From positions 1 to 18,372 of the forward strand of contig JAPEVF010000892.1 in the NCBI GenBank assembly GCA_029747585.1: a stretch of 18,372 nucleotides of DNA. Reading direction: 5' to 3'. Within the stretch, counting starts at the first letter, position 1. Each line of letters opens with the position of its first letter. Positions 1 to 8,685 of this stretch are shown in pieces. The position numbers and the translations under genes are program-made. The stretch is from Pleurotus djamor (taxonomy: Eukaryota; Basidiomycota; Agaricomycetes; Agaricales; Pleurotaceae). The notes beneath the pieces were generated by a model. It saw nothing but the letters and a program-made list of their open reading frames with translations, ran no database searches and was not told where the DNA came from.

Positions 1-240
1 GTCTTCACAAGGTGGCGAGAGACCGGAGTGTGAGCTCTAATATACTGTTAGGGACGAAACTGGAGGGACAGGGGGAGGCCCCTAAGGACCGTGGGAATGA
101 CGTCGGAGCGGAGCATAGCGGAGCTACGCCTCCTAGAACAATACTGAAACGGAGTCTTGGCCTCAACTTATAGGTTGTGCCCTCCCTCACTCAGCGGGAC
201 GCTTAGAATAACATTGGGATTATCTCAAGATATTCGACTT
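1..240. other. No recognisable feature
   Basis: I see nothing supportable here. The longest open stretch is a 61-codon minus-strand frame (5-190) with no recognisable domain and no splice context. The segment may be the edge of a feature lying outside the window. Confidence 0.5.
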
Positions 241-663
241 GTTTTCCACACGGTTTATCTTTCCGAGAAGTAAATGTTTATCTCCGGAAAAACCAATCAG
301 TAAACCATTGGAATACCTAGATTCGGATCGTTTAGTGATTGGATTATCTACAGATATACAACTGGTCAACGCAAAGGTAAACGCATCGGAAAACGATTGG
401 TTTTCCAATCGGTTTATCTGTGGTTTGACCATCCGAAAACCCTCAGATAAACCAATGACTAAACTGGTGCTATGACTTGAGATAAACCGATCGATATACC
501 GACCGTTTCGCCTGGTCAATTCTCATATTTAAACTGGTCGTTTTCCGATTCGTTTTCCTGGAGATAAACCTCATGTTTAATTCCAGAAAATCGATTTTAT
601 ATTCAATTAATTTAGTAATTAGTTTAAATTTTGATGCTACAATTGTTTATCTCTAGATAAACC
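241..663. repeat. Cluster of inverted AGATAAAC / GTTTATCT motifs
   Basis: The 8-mer GTTTATCT occurs at 253, 277, 412 and 645, and its complement AGATAAAC at 445, 480, 562 and 655: eight exact copies in about 410 bp. Related words (GGTTTTCC, GGAAAACC, ATCGG) fill the gaps. The order is three forward, three reverse, then a forward-reverse pair. GGTTTATCTG (411-420) and CAGATAAACC (444-453) form a perfect 10-bp inverted repeat, and 645-662 is an 8-bp-arm palindrome with a 2-nt centre. Open frames through it (220-519 minus, 239-475 plus) look like by-products of the repeat. Function unknown; a decayed satellite, an element end or a multi-site binding region are all possible. Confidence 0.8.
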
Positions 664-739
664 CATTTTTATTCTGTACCATTACCACGGTCCGATTAAC
701 TCAAGTTATTCCGGTCGGCCGATGCTGTGAATTGATAGA

Positions 740-1090
740 AAATGTTTTCTGTTTCAATTTGAGATTTAACCCCATCTAAGATCTGAATCTGAGAATTAAG
801 CATGGAGCAGATGCAAAACTGTATTCAGTCCTAAATGTTATGAGTGGTCAGTTTTTGAATCTGAAACTGAATCTGGCTTCAACTTCCAAGCAAAATGCAG
901 GTATTCGTTTCTTCATCTGAGACTCAATTATTCAATCTGAGATCCAAACTTCCAAGCAAAATGCAGGTATTCGTTTCTTCATCTGAGACTCAATTATTCA
1001 ATCTGAGATCCAACTTTCGTTTTATTCTTTCGAGATCTGAGATTGAATCACTTGCATGCCCTGTTTTTTGAGTCTGAGATACAATCTGGG
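740..1090. repeat. CTGAGA-rich field with a perfect 66-bp tandem duplication
   Basis: Positions 881-946 and 947-1012 are identical by eye, a perfect 66-bp direct tandem repeat, so the duplication is recent or homogenised. The surrounding 350 bp is built from variants of ATCTGAGA and AATCTGA (for example near 788, 860, 915, 935, 1035 and 1070), so the duplication lies inside an older degenerate short-motif field. No coding frame is evident. Confidence 0.9.
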
Positions 1091-1129
1091 AATGAATTAT
1101 CTATGTCAGAAATTTGGACGCCAGCTGAT

Positions 1130-1400
1130 AAGGGCTGACCGGCGCCTATCATATCGCTACCAGCAAAGTTCCTGATCTGGTGCTGAACATCGGTTGCTCA
1201 CGATGGTCAGGCTTGGTCAGCCATCATGAGTCATGATCAGTTGGCCAGTGGCCGATTTGATAAGATAAGTGTGATCGTGATGCCGATTTCTGATGCCCTT
1301 CTGTCCCTGATCAGGGGAAGGTATAATGACACAGGGAGAAAATAGGGATCAGCCAACTCAACAGGGGATCAGGAGTTGGAGGGAAATCAGGCCCTTTTCC
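1130..1400. repeat. GATCAG-rich segment, possibly a transposon end or remnant
   Basis: GATCAG occurs at 1235, 1309, 1347 and 1367, with many one-off variants (GGTCAG, CTGATC, GATAAG) around them. The left edge holds GGCGCCTATCA (1141-1151), which resembles the complement of TGATAGACGCC at 14093-14103 (10 of 11). The same words crowd the flank of the Plavaka gene at 13.93-14.10 kb. This could be the end region of a related, decayed element; no target duplication was identified. Confidence 0.4.
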
Positions 1401-1403
1401 CCT

Positions 1404-1485
1404 GATTAGATTGAGTTGTACTGATAATCTACCACTTGATTGATTAGATTGACTTACTCTGATAATCGCCGAATTGACTGATTAG
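1404..1485. repeat. 38-bp tandem repeat, about two copies
   Basis: GATTAG recurs at 1404, 1442 and 1480, a constant 38-bp step. Each full copy also carries GATTGA and CTGATAATC at matching places. The copies differ at several positions, so this is older than the 66-bp duplication upstream. No coding content is seen. Confidence 0.65.
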
Positions 1486-1554
1486 TTGTTTTTGACGAAT
1501 CATGCTTACCTAATACTGTTCATGAACCGCCCTTCTGAATCTGCCTGATACCTC

Positions 1555-1640
1555 AAGCTGGAATTGAACCTGTGACCTTTTCATTAGTATAAGCGCCCTA
1601 TAATTGTGATAACAAAACTTACCGTTAGTCCATAATGCAG
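1555..1640 (-). ncRNA. tRNA-like pol III promoter (possible SINE head or tRNA relic)
   Basis: On the minus strand, GGTTCAATTCC (1570-1560) is close to the pol III B-box consensus GGTTCGANTCC. GGACTAACGG (1631-1622) resembles an A-box about 50-60 nt upstream. Between them GGCGCTTATACTAATG and AAGGTCACAG look like anticodon-arm and variable-loop sequence of a tRNA with an AAT-like loop. The anticodon stem pairs poorly and about 20 extra bases sit between D-arm-like and anticodon-like parts, so a functional tRNA is unlikely. A tRNA-derived SINE head or tRNA pseudogene fits better. Confidence is low because no cloverleaf was computed. Confidence 0.3.
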
Positions 1641-1822
1641 TTGCTATTATATGCATTTCCATGCTTATAGAGGGCTGATCACGGAGTCAAAATCATGAAT
1701 TGAGCTGTCTAAGTACCACATACTCAAACAACTCGAGAACTACTGATGCTAAAAAAAAGAGATACAAACCTATGAACTAGCAGCACACATACGAAGAGTG
1801 TTCGGCCACCCAGCAGGGAACC

Positions 1823-3939
1823 CTAGGCACAAGGAGCCTTGTTACGCTTACTGACACGGCGAACAGTACCCTCATCCACCGCGGTATTCGGAGCAGGTGC
1901 AGCAACTCTCTTTCCACGTCCACGACCTTTTCCTTTTTGGGGGGGGGCAGCGTCGAAGGCGGGGAGGAGAGGTGGAGGAGAGAAGGCGGGGAGGAGAGGT
2001 GGAGGAGATAGGCGGCTTGACAAAGGATTACCTGTCGAAGCGGATTGAAGGAAATGAACGAGATGGGCACTTTGCAAATGACTAGGTCCCGGGATGGGTC
2101 CGAGCTCGTGGTTGGTGAAGGGGCCCTGCTGCGCGGCAAAGGGGGAAACAAAGGGTCCAGTCTCTTGGTTGGCGAAGGAGTGGCGCGCAGCGATGGGGAT
2201 GGTTCGAGACATGATGTGCGCAGAGTGGGTTGACGCCGCAGGCTGGGCAAGAGCTACCTGGGTCTGATAGACAGCAACTTCGGCGGCGTTGGTGTCATTT
2301 TCAAGTGCGTCGGTGTCATCTTCATCTTCATCTTCGCCCACGCCATTGAACCCCACATAGGCCGTGCTCAAGGGAACATCCTCCTCGTTGTTAGAAGCAG
2401 TGGAACTGGTGGTGCCGGTGTCGGAGTCGGAGTCACTTTTGCTGTCGCGTTCACAGGACGCTACCTCGTGGTGGTTGTCAGAGCCAGGTTCATCCTCACT
2501 GACGGCGGGGGTGGGAGTGGGGGCATGGGGATGTCCGAGGCCAGTGAGACTATGTAATACCCCAGCAATTTCATCGGCTTCGTCTTCTGGATCGGTGAGA
2601 CTTCCGAAATCCTCTGCATCTTGAGAGGCTGAACCACTAATACCCTTGAATACGTATTGCGAGATCCGATCGTAAATTTGTTGGAGATGAGGGGTTCTCG
2701 GCTCAACCGACAAGAGCTTCTTGTACTCGTAAAAAAGTTTGTAGTAGTCGGTTCGTGAGTTCGCGCCAGTTTCCGAGAAATAACACATATAAATTGCCTG
2801 AATGATAAGCTTGAAAGTTAGATCCACAAAAGATACGAAGGGGTTCCCAAAACGTACAAGGACGGCACAAAATGCAATGAGACCACTTGAAGGCTCAACA
2901 ATGTTCCAAAGCTTCCCAATACTAGCCGTCGTTACGTTTGGAGAGTCGAGCGACTTGGGGCCAAAGAGGACAACACGCATAATCTATACAAAGAGACATT
3001 AATGGTGGGCATGAGTTTGACAAGGGAGAGAGGTGTACGTACGCGGAGGATGATTGGGTTCAGGAATATCATGGCAATTTCTCGCTTTTTGATGTTGAAA
3101 AAGAGAATGGGAGGGAACATGGGTTGCTTCAGAGTTCCCGCGAACATGAGGAACGCCTGTAAGAGAGGCGACGCAGCCCGATTTGCCCCGTTGCCGCGAT
3201 CCCAGAGCTCCTGAGGTATGTTGTACCCTTTGAAGATCCGCGCGGCAGTGTTGCGAACAACTCGGGCAGCATGGGTGCGAATTTCAGATGCGCCCTTGTA
3301 GAACTGTCAACAAATAATCAAGAGGAATCAGATGAGTGGTAAAATGAAGAGAGAGAGAGAGAAATTACGCACTCCATCCTGAGAAGAACAATGTCCAAGT
3401 ACAACAATTCCATACTTCGCGGGAAGGAACTGGACAAGTTCAAACGCAAGTCCGTTTTTGTATGTCTCAAACGAGGAGTAACGATCGGCGGGAGGGGAGC
3501 TGTCAGAGCTGTCGCCGCCTGGTAATACTGTAGGTAGATGACTAAGGCTACGACCGAGCTTGTCAATCCATATATCATGAAGGATTGCAAACTCCTTCCC
3601 GAGGCGAAGAAGATTCCCTTCGTCGACATCAGAGGAAGGTGCGCCAACTACGGCCTTCTTCTTGCCTCGTCGTACCTTAGCCATACCTTCGGCTTTGAGG
3701 GTGGCAACCTCGGAACGATAACCTTCGTTTTCAGCAGCGACTTGTTCGATCCGGGTCTGAAGACTTCTTATGAACTATATAAGACCGTAAGTGGGACATC
3801 GAAGAATCAAGTGGAGACCTATACTTACAGCCAGTAAATCGGCATAGCTCATATTTCGACCAGGCATGAACTGGATGAGTTGCTGGATGTCTGGGAGGGC
3901 GGTGACACCAGAAGGAGGATCGATGCGTCCAGAAGTCAT
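1823..3939 (-). CDS. Lineage-specific nuclear-looking protein, 644 aa, 4 exons
   Basis: The model joins 3939-3829, 3774-3373, 3303-3043 and 2983-1823. All three introns (54, 69 and 59 nt) are phase 0 with GTAAGT, GTGCGT and GTACGT donors and AG acceptors. The coding length is 1935 nt. The N-terminal two thirds is probably globular (SEIRTHAARVVRNTAARIF; AMIFLNPIILR; MRVVLFGPKSL; YYKLFYEYKKLL near residues 338-349). The C-terminal part is low complexity: Ser/Asp-rich, acidic EDEDEDD (475-481), two SPPPLLPAF repeats (584-601), then basic KGKGRGRGKR (608-617) and RRVSKRNK, which look like nuclear-localisation or DNA-binding tails. The layout recalls hypothetical proteins expanded in Agaricomycetes (possibly of the DUF6698 type), but I cannot name the family with confidence. 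Continuous frame across clean splice sites argues for a real gene. Function unknown. Confidence 0.82.
1956..2009 (-). repeat. In-frame 27-bp tandem repeat in the last exon
   Basis: Two 27-bp copies (1956-1982 and 1983-2009) differ at the final base only and encode SPPPLLPAF twice. A run of nine G on the plus strand (1939-1947) lies just beside them, coding for Pro within the same exon. Both are slippage-prone, so length variants between strains are expected. Confidence 0.85.
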
Positions 3940-4025
3940 CGTAACGTAAGGGTGATAGTAGCTGGGAGATGGGAGAGAATGAAGAGGCGAGGGCTGCTTG
4001 GTTCTGGGGTACGATTTCGTAGGGG

Positions 4026-4032
4026 TTAAATA
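4026..4032 (-). promoter_or_regulatory. TATA-like TATTTAA upstream of the 644-aa gene
   Basis: TATTTAA on the minus strand lies about 87 nt before the chosen ATG at 3939. A possible 5'UTR intron (GTAAGTCCC near 4099 to CCAAGCAG near 3991) overlaps it, so the core promoter may instead lie further upstream. Position is the only support. Confidence 0.25.
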
Positions 4033-4105
4033 GTTTTCTGGACGACCGGTTACTTGAGGGCTCGAGGATGGATGAAAGGGGAAAAACTTGGGACTTACCA
4101 ATGTT

Positions 4106-4345
4106 CTACGACTTTACTGGGGAAAATAGAAAGCAACCAATCGAGACGGCGATTAGGCCCACTGCAGGGAAAGAGTGAGTCATACAATAGGTAAAAAACA
4201 AGGCAGAAAAAANGTGCGTGTACTCACCAACTGTGTTGTGGCTTTGTGGAGCGCAGCGAGGCAAGCCATGAGGTGGGTGAAACTTCCTTGATAGCGGGAA
4301 ACGGGCCTTGAGGCGATCAAGGTTGGGGGGAGCAAGAATCCGCAT
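4106..4345 (-). other. Possible spliced upstream exon or small gene fragment
   Basis: A minus-strand open stretch is interrupted by what looks like a real intron: GTTG|GTGAGTACAC (near 4230) to TTTCCCTGCAG (near 4163). It is followed by a second donor-like GTAAGT at about 4099. The N at 4213 is inside this intron. The piece may be 5'UTR exons of the 644-aa gene or a remnant of another gene; no domain is recognisable and the reading frame is ambiguous. Confidence 0.35.
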
Positions 4346-4849
4346 CAGAATTTACATCAAAGGGTCTCCTCGAGGCGGTAGTACCAGTGTTGGCCTGTGC
4401 GATTGGCATATTTTGGTGAGATGGAACACGATGGAGGCTGAGGGAATGGCCCTGAGCCTATGCGAATCAGCGGTGCCATACTGGGTCAACTTGAATTCGT
4501 TCGGAGTACTCAAGTTGGTAGTCTCGCGTCTGACGTTCAGGATCTTGGTTGCGTGCCGATTACGTGGAGCTCGGATGGTATCTTAACTAGGCCAATACCA
4601 TTGCAATAATTACTAATGCAAGGAAAGGTCATTTGTCCATCTTCGCACTGCCTGACGAGGTCCTTGAGGCATGGGGTGGTTCGGGACAAGGTGCCAAGGT
4701 GTAGGAATAGACGGTTGCGTAAATGTCACGTCGTTCTTGGGCGTAAGGAGATTCTGATGATGCTGAACAGTTTAGGATGTGGCGTTACACAAAAACGATG
4801 GGGATATTGCGCACATGAGGACTGATCTGATGATCTAGTGGTAGTAAAC
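4346..4849. other. Spacer without recognisable gene
   Basis: Short open frames exist on both strands (for example 4308-4586 and 4616-4825 plus) but none shows a domain, a repeated pattern or convincing splice sites. The missing 3' half of the cyclin relic would be expected here. I looked for it in all three minus frames and did not find it. Confidence 0.5.
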
Positions 4850-5323
4850 TTAGGGTATTATGAGAGAGGCCAGAAAAGCTCGTCGAGGACAGAGCTCAGG
4901 CAAGGGCAGGAGCAGAAGCGGGGGAAGGGAGGGCGACGGCGAGAGCTCTGGATTAGAAGCTATGGTATCCTGGGCTGAATCAGCATCTTGAATGATTCTA
5001 CCTTGGTCTTCTGGTTCGATGCAGGCCGACGTTCGAGATCGCCTGAGAGCTTCATGGACGAAGCCTTTGATGGGGACGAGGGCGGCGCTGGAGCAATTCG
5101 AGTCATTCATTCTGGGTGGAACTGATTTCCGGGGGGCCGGAGATGGAGTGGATACGGGCGAGGGGGACTCATGTATGGATGGCGAGATCGGAGATGGGAG
5201 CTGGACGTTGCGTCGGTAAGTATCGCGAGTGAGTTTCGTAATGGAAAGCGTGGGGTGGGTAGGGTAGGAACTGTCGCTTGAGAAGAGGTGAGGAAGACGG
5301 AGGGGATGTCTTGAGGGTGCCAT
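4850..5323 (-). pseudogene. Relic of a PHO80/Pcl-type cyclin gene, 3' half missing
   Basis: The 157-codon frame has TRDTYRRN, QLPSPISPS, GFVHEALRRSRTS and ELCPRRAFLASLI, in the order I associate with basidiomycete Pcl-like cyclins (partners of a Pho85-type kinase). In that family RRSRTS is normally followed by a helix of the LQTALCYLEA type, which is absent here. CPRRAFLASLI should continue into a SKF-type helix, but the frame stops after LIIP. Just past the stop, CTAAGTTTACT would read SKFT in another frame, so a small deletion may have broken the gene. An alternative N-terminal frame (AVKSWHPQDIPSVF) overlaps the start. I call it a decayed or truncated copy; an unrecognised intron is the alternative. 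Confidence 0.45.
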
Positions 5324-5690
5324 GACTTCACAGCTTGATCTAACAGTGTCGGTTTAGCCAAAAGCAGCGGGTGACGAGGTAAGCGAGGGTACGTACCAAC
5401 AAGGCTTGTTATGTATTTCTGCTTGCTTGATTCGCGGGACTGTGGTTCCTTTCCCTGGATGGGGCGGGCGGGCGTGTTTCTGTGAACTTGTGTGATGATG
5501 CTGATGGGGGGAAGACACCGATGATGCCAGTGTATTTAAATATGAAGCCACTGATGATTGGGGGGATTTGGAAGACGACACCGAGGAGGATGAGGAGGAT
5601 GAGGAGGGGGATGGTGTGGATGTTGAAGCGGATCGAGCATAGAGCTGCCATATGGCTCTTAGTAGAATCCCTCTGCATCCAACACAAATG
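5324..5690. other. Spacer upstream of the cyclin relic
   Basis: Proline- and serine-rich open frames on the minus strand (5354-5581, 5409-5729) show no domain. A GTACGT donor near 5395 and a TTAG acceptor near 5340 suggest a decayed 5' intron of the cyclin gene. The palindrome TATTTAAATA (5533-5542) could be a TATA-like element for that gene, about 210 nt upstream of its first ATG. Evidence is weak. Confidence 0.3.
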
Positions 5691-6308
5691 ACTCACATTC
5701 GGCGCCGTTACAATGAAGAAAACGAGCATTTCGAGATTTACTCTTGGGTCGGCGACACACCCAATGTTTCACCAAACCTTTCGCAAACTGGGTCCAAGAC
5801 ACCCTGGGTACGTAGCTCCTAGTGGGTATCGTTGCTAGACATGGGCGTGTCGAGGGGAGGAATTATAAGGAAAGTCATGCTGGGAGGGAGGGAGATCGGA
5901 AAGTCAGCAACACAGTCAAAGGAAGGCTCGTGTATGACTGATAAGTACTCACATATGTTTTCTTTACCCTTAATACATCTTATTCCATCGATATTTCATG
6001 TGCGCGAGTGATTTTCCGAGGTGCCGTCTCGGGAGGGTAGGTCATGACTGACCCACTAAAACTTCAACTCAGCCTCTCGCAAACACATAACAAGATGAAC
6101 ATGATACATACCTTCGAGGTCCCGCAACGTCTGAGCCAAACGGACAAGGGTCCAGCGAGCAGATCAACCATCTGCACCAGGAGGGGAGAAAATGAAAAAT
6201 CAAAGATACGTGAGTACCAGAGGCAATCGCAGCTTCGAAACAACTTACATACGTTTCGTAGAGATCCTACGAGCATCCCCCCGGCGCTCTTCCAGCGTTC
6301 CAAGCCAA

Positions 6309-6355
6309 TTTCAAAATTTCGACCATAGCCGTGGTTCATGGTCGAAATTTTGAAA
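6309..6355. repeat. Perfect 18-bp hairpin inside an array unit
   Basis: TTTCAAAATTTCGACCAT (6309-6326) and its exact complement (6338-6355) are separated by 11 nt. The equivalent place in the next unit (6607-6624 and 6636-6653) has the same hairpin with 16 of 18 positions matching. Confidence 0.9.
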
Positions 6356-6606
6356 AATCGACCTAGCCTTTTGTAAACATGGGTGAACGTACGCACATGA
6401 CGTACCTACTGGGGGGTATAGTTTCGGTCCGCCAGCGTTTCGGCGTTTTGGAGTTGTTCAAGATTTTCTGCGATGTCTAGGAGGAAAATCAAGAAAAACA
6501 ATGATAGGTGAGTAACAGGCACACCCACAGCCATGCAATGACTCACATATGCTTTGTATAGGTCGTCCGTCCATCCCCCCAGCGCTCGTCGGGCGTCTCC
6601 AGCCAT

Positions 6607-6653
6607 TTTCAAGATTTCGACCATGGAGGACGTTCATGGTCGAAATTTCGAAA
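6607..6653. repeat. Second copy of the array hairpin
   Basis: The arms TTTCAAGATTTCGACCAT (6607-6624) and ATGGTCGAAATTTCGAAA (6636-6653) pair at 16 of 18 positions with an 11-nt loop. One of the two mismatches would be a G-U pair in RNA. It lies 298 bp from the first copy, matching the unit length. Confidence 0.85.
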
Positions 6654-8685
6654 ACTCGACCAATCCTCTCGCAAACTCGGGTGCACATACGGACATGACG
6701 TATGAACTCGGGGGTATAGTTTTGATCCGCCAGCGTTTCGTGGTTTTCAAGTTATTCAAGTATTTTCGATCTGTTGGGGGGAAAACCAAAAGGTACTGTC
6801 TTTCACATCGATGTGAGTGATTTGTAACTGATATTCAACGACTAAGAGATGACTCACCTTCAAGGTACAGCAATAACCCAGCCGACGCATCAAGGTTCAA
6901 GCTCGAAAATCGAAAAATTCAAGATTTTGCGCAGATTTGATGACCTTGGGCGAATATATCATAATCGCAGCCTGGCCTTTCGTAAACTCGGCTGGACATA
7001 CGCGTATGCTCCAGGAACACGGTGGTATAGTTACGTTGGGCCAGCGTAACGGCGTTGGTGAGTTATTCGACGATTCGTGCGGAGGCGGGGGCATGGCCTG
7101 GATTTCGTCGTCAGGGCTTGGATAACAATGTCAGACGACGTCAGGGTGACTTTTCGTGAAGTTGTAGCGATAATCTAACCGTTCAATCTAGATTTGGACG
7201 GAGAAATCAAGAATTCAGCGGGGAGGAGGAAAAAGTCAAAATGATAATCCGTGAGTGATATGGTCATTGCCACGGTTCAGGAACACTTACATTAGGGCCA
7301 TAGGTCGTCTGGCATCGCTTCGCATGCGTCGTATCCATGGATTTTCGAAGATTTCAGATTCCCGGTCAAGGGGATGACTAGACCACCGAAATCGCAATTT
7401 TGCGAGTGGCGCCTCGTAAGCTTAGTCAGGGCTGCAGGGATGATGTAGGAAGTAGTTTACACACGAATCGTAGATGGATAGTTCAAGGTCGTCGCGCAAT
7501 TCATAGTTTCTGCGGTCATGGAGGGTAAGGGGTAAGTTCGAAGATTTCATCTATAAAATCAAATACTGAGCGTTGCGGTAGGGATAGAATCATAGGGACA
7601 TGACGTACCGTGGACTTACACCTTACTCGAAGGGGTTCCGTCGTGTTTTGGCAGAGAAAACAAGGAAACTATCTGGGACGGGGGGAGAAAGGAAGATAAT
7701 GAATTCGTGAGTATTTCGCTGATTAGATGTGATAATACGGCTTACCATACGTTAATCCTTCTAGGCTAACTCGATTTGGGGGTGGTAGATACCGGCAATC
7801 CGTCATTTCGGCCATTTCGACGCGACGGGAAGGTAGCTGTGTCGACGTTCGGGAACTACTCCCAGGTCTTTGCAGACTCGGTCAAGGGTGATTTAGTGAC
7901 GTATGAATATGGGAACGTACCGATCATCCATGGATGTATTGAACTTGTCCAGAAATTCGATATTTTCGGAATGGGCAAGGAGAGAAATCAATCTAGACCA
8001 CTCAATATCAACGTCAGCACTTCGTAAACACAGGAAGGGATGATAGGATGACGTACCTTTGATGGACAACCGGTCGCACCCGGCGGCGTTGACTCTGTGG
8101 GGAGAAACGATCGAAATCATACCGAGGAGGGGATTTGAGGGTACAAAGACCAAATTGCCATGTACCCTTTCGCAAACTCAGTCATAGGTGGCGTATACAT
8201 GTGTGAACACGGGGATATGGCTGGATTTCTCCAGCGTAGTGATGCGGATTAGGAATTCTGCGATTTGTGGGGAAAAGGTGAGTTTTCGGTATTTTGACAA
8301 GAAAGGCGTCAGTACTCACCCTGGATTCTGGTAGGCTTTGGATAACGCTGATCTGTGACGTGCCCACTGGCTCCAGCGCGCCCCGTATTTCTTGGCGTAG
8401 CCCCAGAGTTTCTATATCAAGATTTCGAGCAGGAAGGGGGAAAGAGCAAGATGAAGAATTTGTGAGTAATGGTTGATCTTAGCGTTATCAAGGGACTCAC
8501 ATATCATGCTTACACATCTAGGGACTACTCCTCGTGCATCGCAAGCCGCGTCTTTGGCTCTCCCTTTGCAGTTTTGCCTGGGAGGGGATATGGCACTCAC
8601 CACATTCCTCCGTCTATTCCCAAGCCGAAACCCTACATCCCACCGCCTAAACTCGCATCCCGTCATCTACACGACCCTGGCTTTG

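Larger units (their letters stand above)
6249..6770 (-). pseudogene. Best-preserved pair of array exons
   Basis: Exon 6770-6547 reads LADQNYTPEFIRHVRMCT, VCERIGRVFEISTMN, then GRNLENGWRRPTSAGGM and QSI. Splicing at GTGAGT (6546) to CTAG (6477) continues in the same frame with YIAENLEQLQNAETLADRN of exon 6476-6249, both borders phase 1. The second exon then has a TAG exactly where the first has the TTC of NYTPEF, followed by VRHVRTFTHVYKRLG. The first has a TAA where the second has the CAA of LEQL. Both stops differ by substitution from the aligned codons, so a once-open repeat protein is plausible. Today neither exon is fully open. Confidence 0.5.
5691..8500 (-). repeat. Array of about nine decayed ~300-bp exon-intron units
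   Basis: Read on the minus strand, each unit has an exon-like part followed by an intron-like part starting GTGAGT or GTAAGT, with a CTCAC branch-like site and a pyrimidine-rich YAG end. Donor-like sites lie at 5696, 5952, 6248, 6546, 6857, 7290, 7619, 7745, 8319 and 8500. Delimited introns are 6857-6771, 6546-6477, 6248-6172 and 5952-5880. The exon-like pieces 7187-6858, 6476-6249, 6171-5953 and 5879-5697 are 330, 228, 219 and 183 nt, all multiples of three; 6770-6547 is 224. The pattern ETLADxNYTPEFIRHVRMCT then VCERxG recurs near 8230-8165, 7930-7870, 7045-6970, 6735-6665, 6430-6365 and 5790-5770. Stops and indels break almost every unit. I recognise no known protein family. Decayed tandem exon duplication is my inference. 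Confidence 0.7.

Noticed and set aside
220..519. 99-aa minus-strand frame over the AGATAAAC cluster
   Set aside because: Its residues merely translate the repeat; there is no start context, splice site or domain.
1555..1640. A functional tRNA gene
   Set aside because: The anticodon stem does not pair well and extra bases separate the D-arm-like and anticodon-like parts.
1777..2250. 157-aa minus-strand frame overlapping the last exon of the 644-aa gene
   Set aside because: It is a second frame of the same Pro/Ser-rich low-complexity DNA; the spliced frame with four in-phase exons explains the region better.
6044..6328. Plus-strand open frames through the array (6044-6328, 6554-6820, 7776-8027)
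   Set aside because: They change frame from unit to unit and share no protein pattern, whereas the minus strand keeps one pattern (NYTP-FIRHV, VCER-G) across units.
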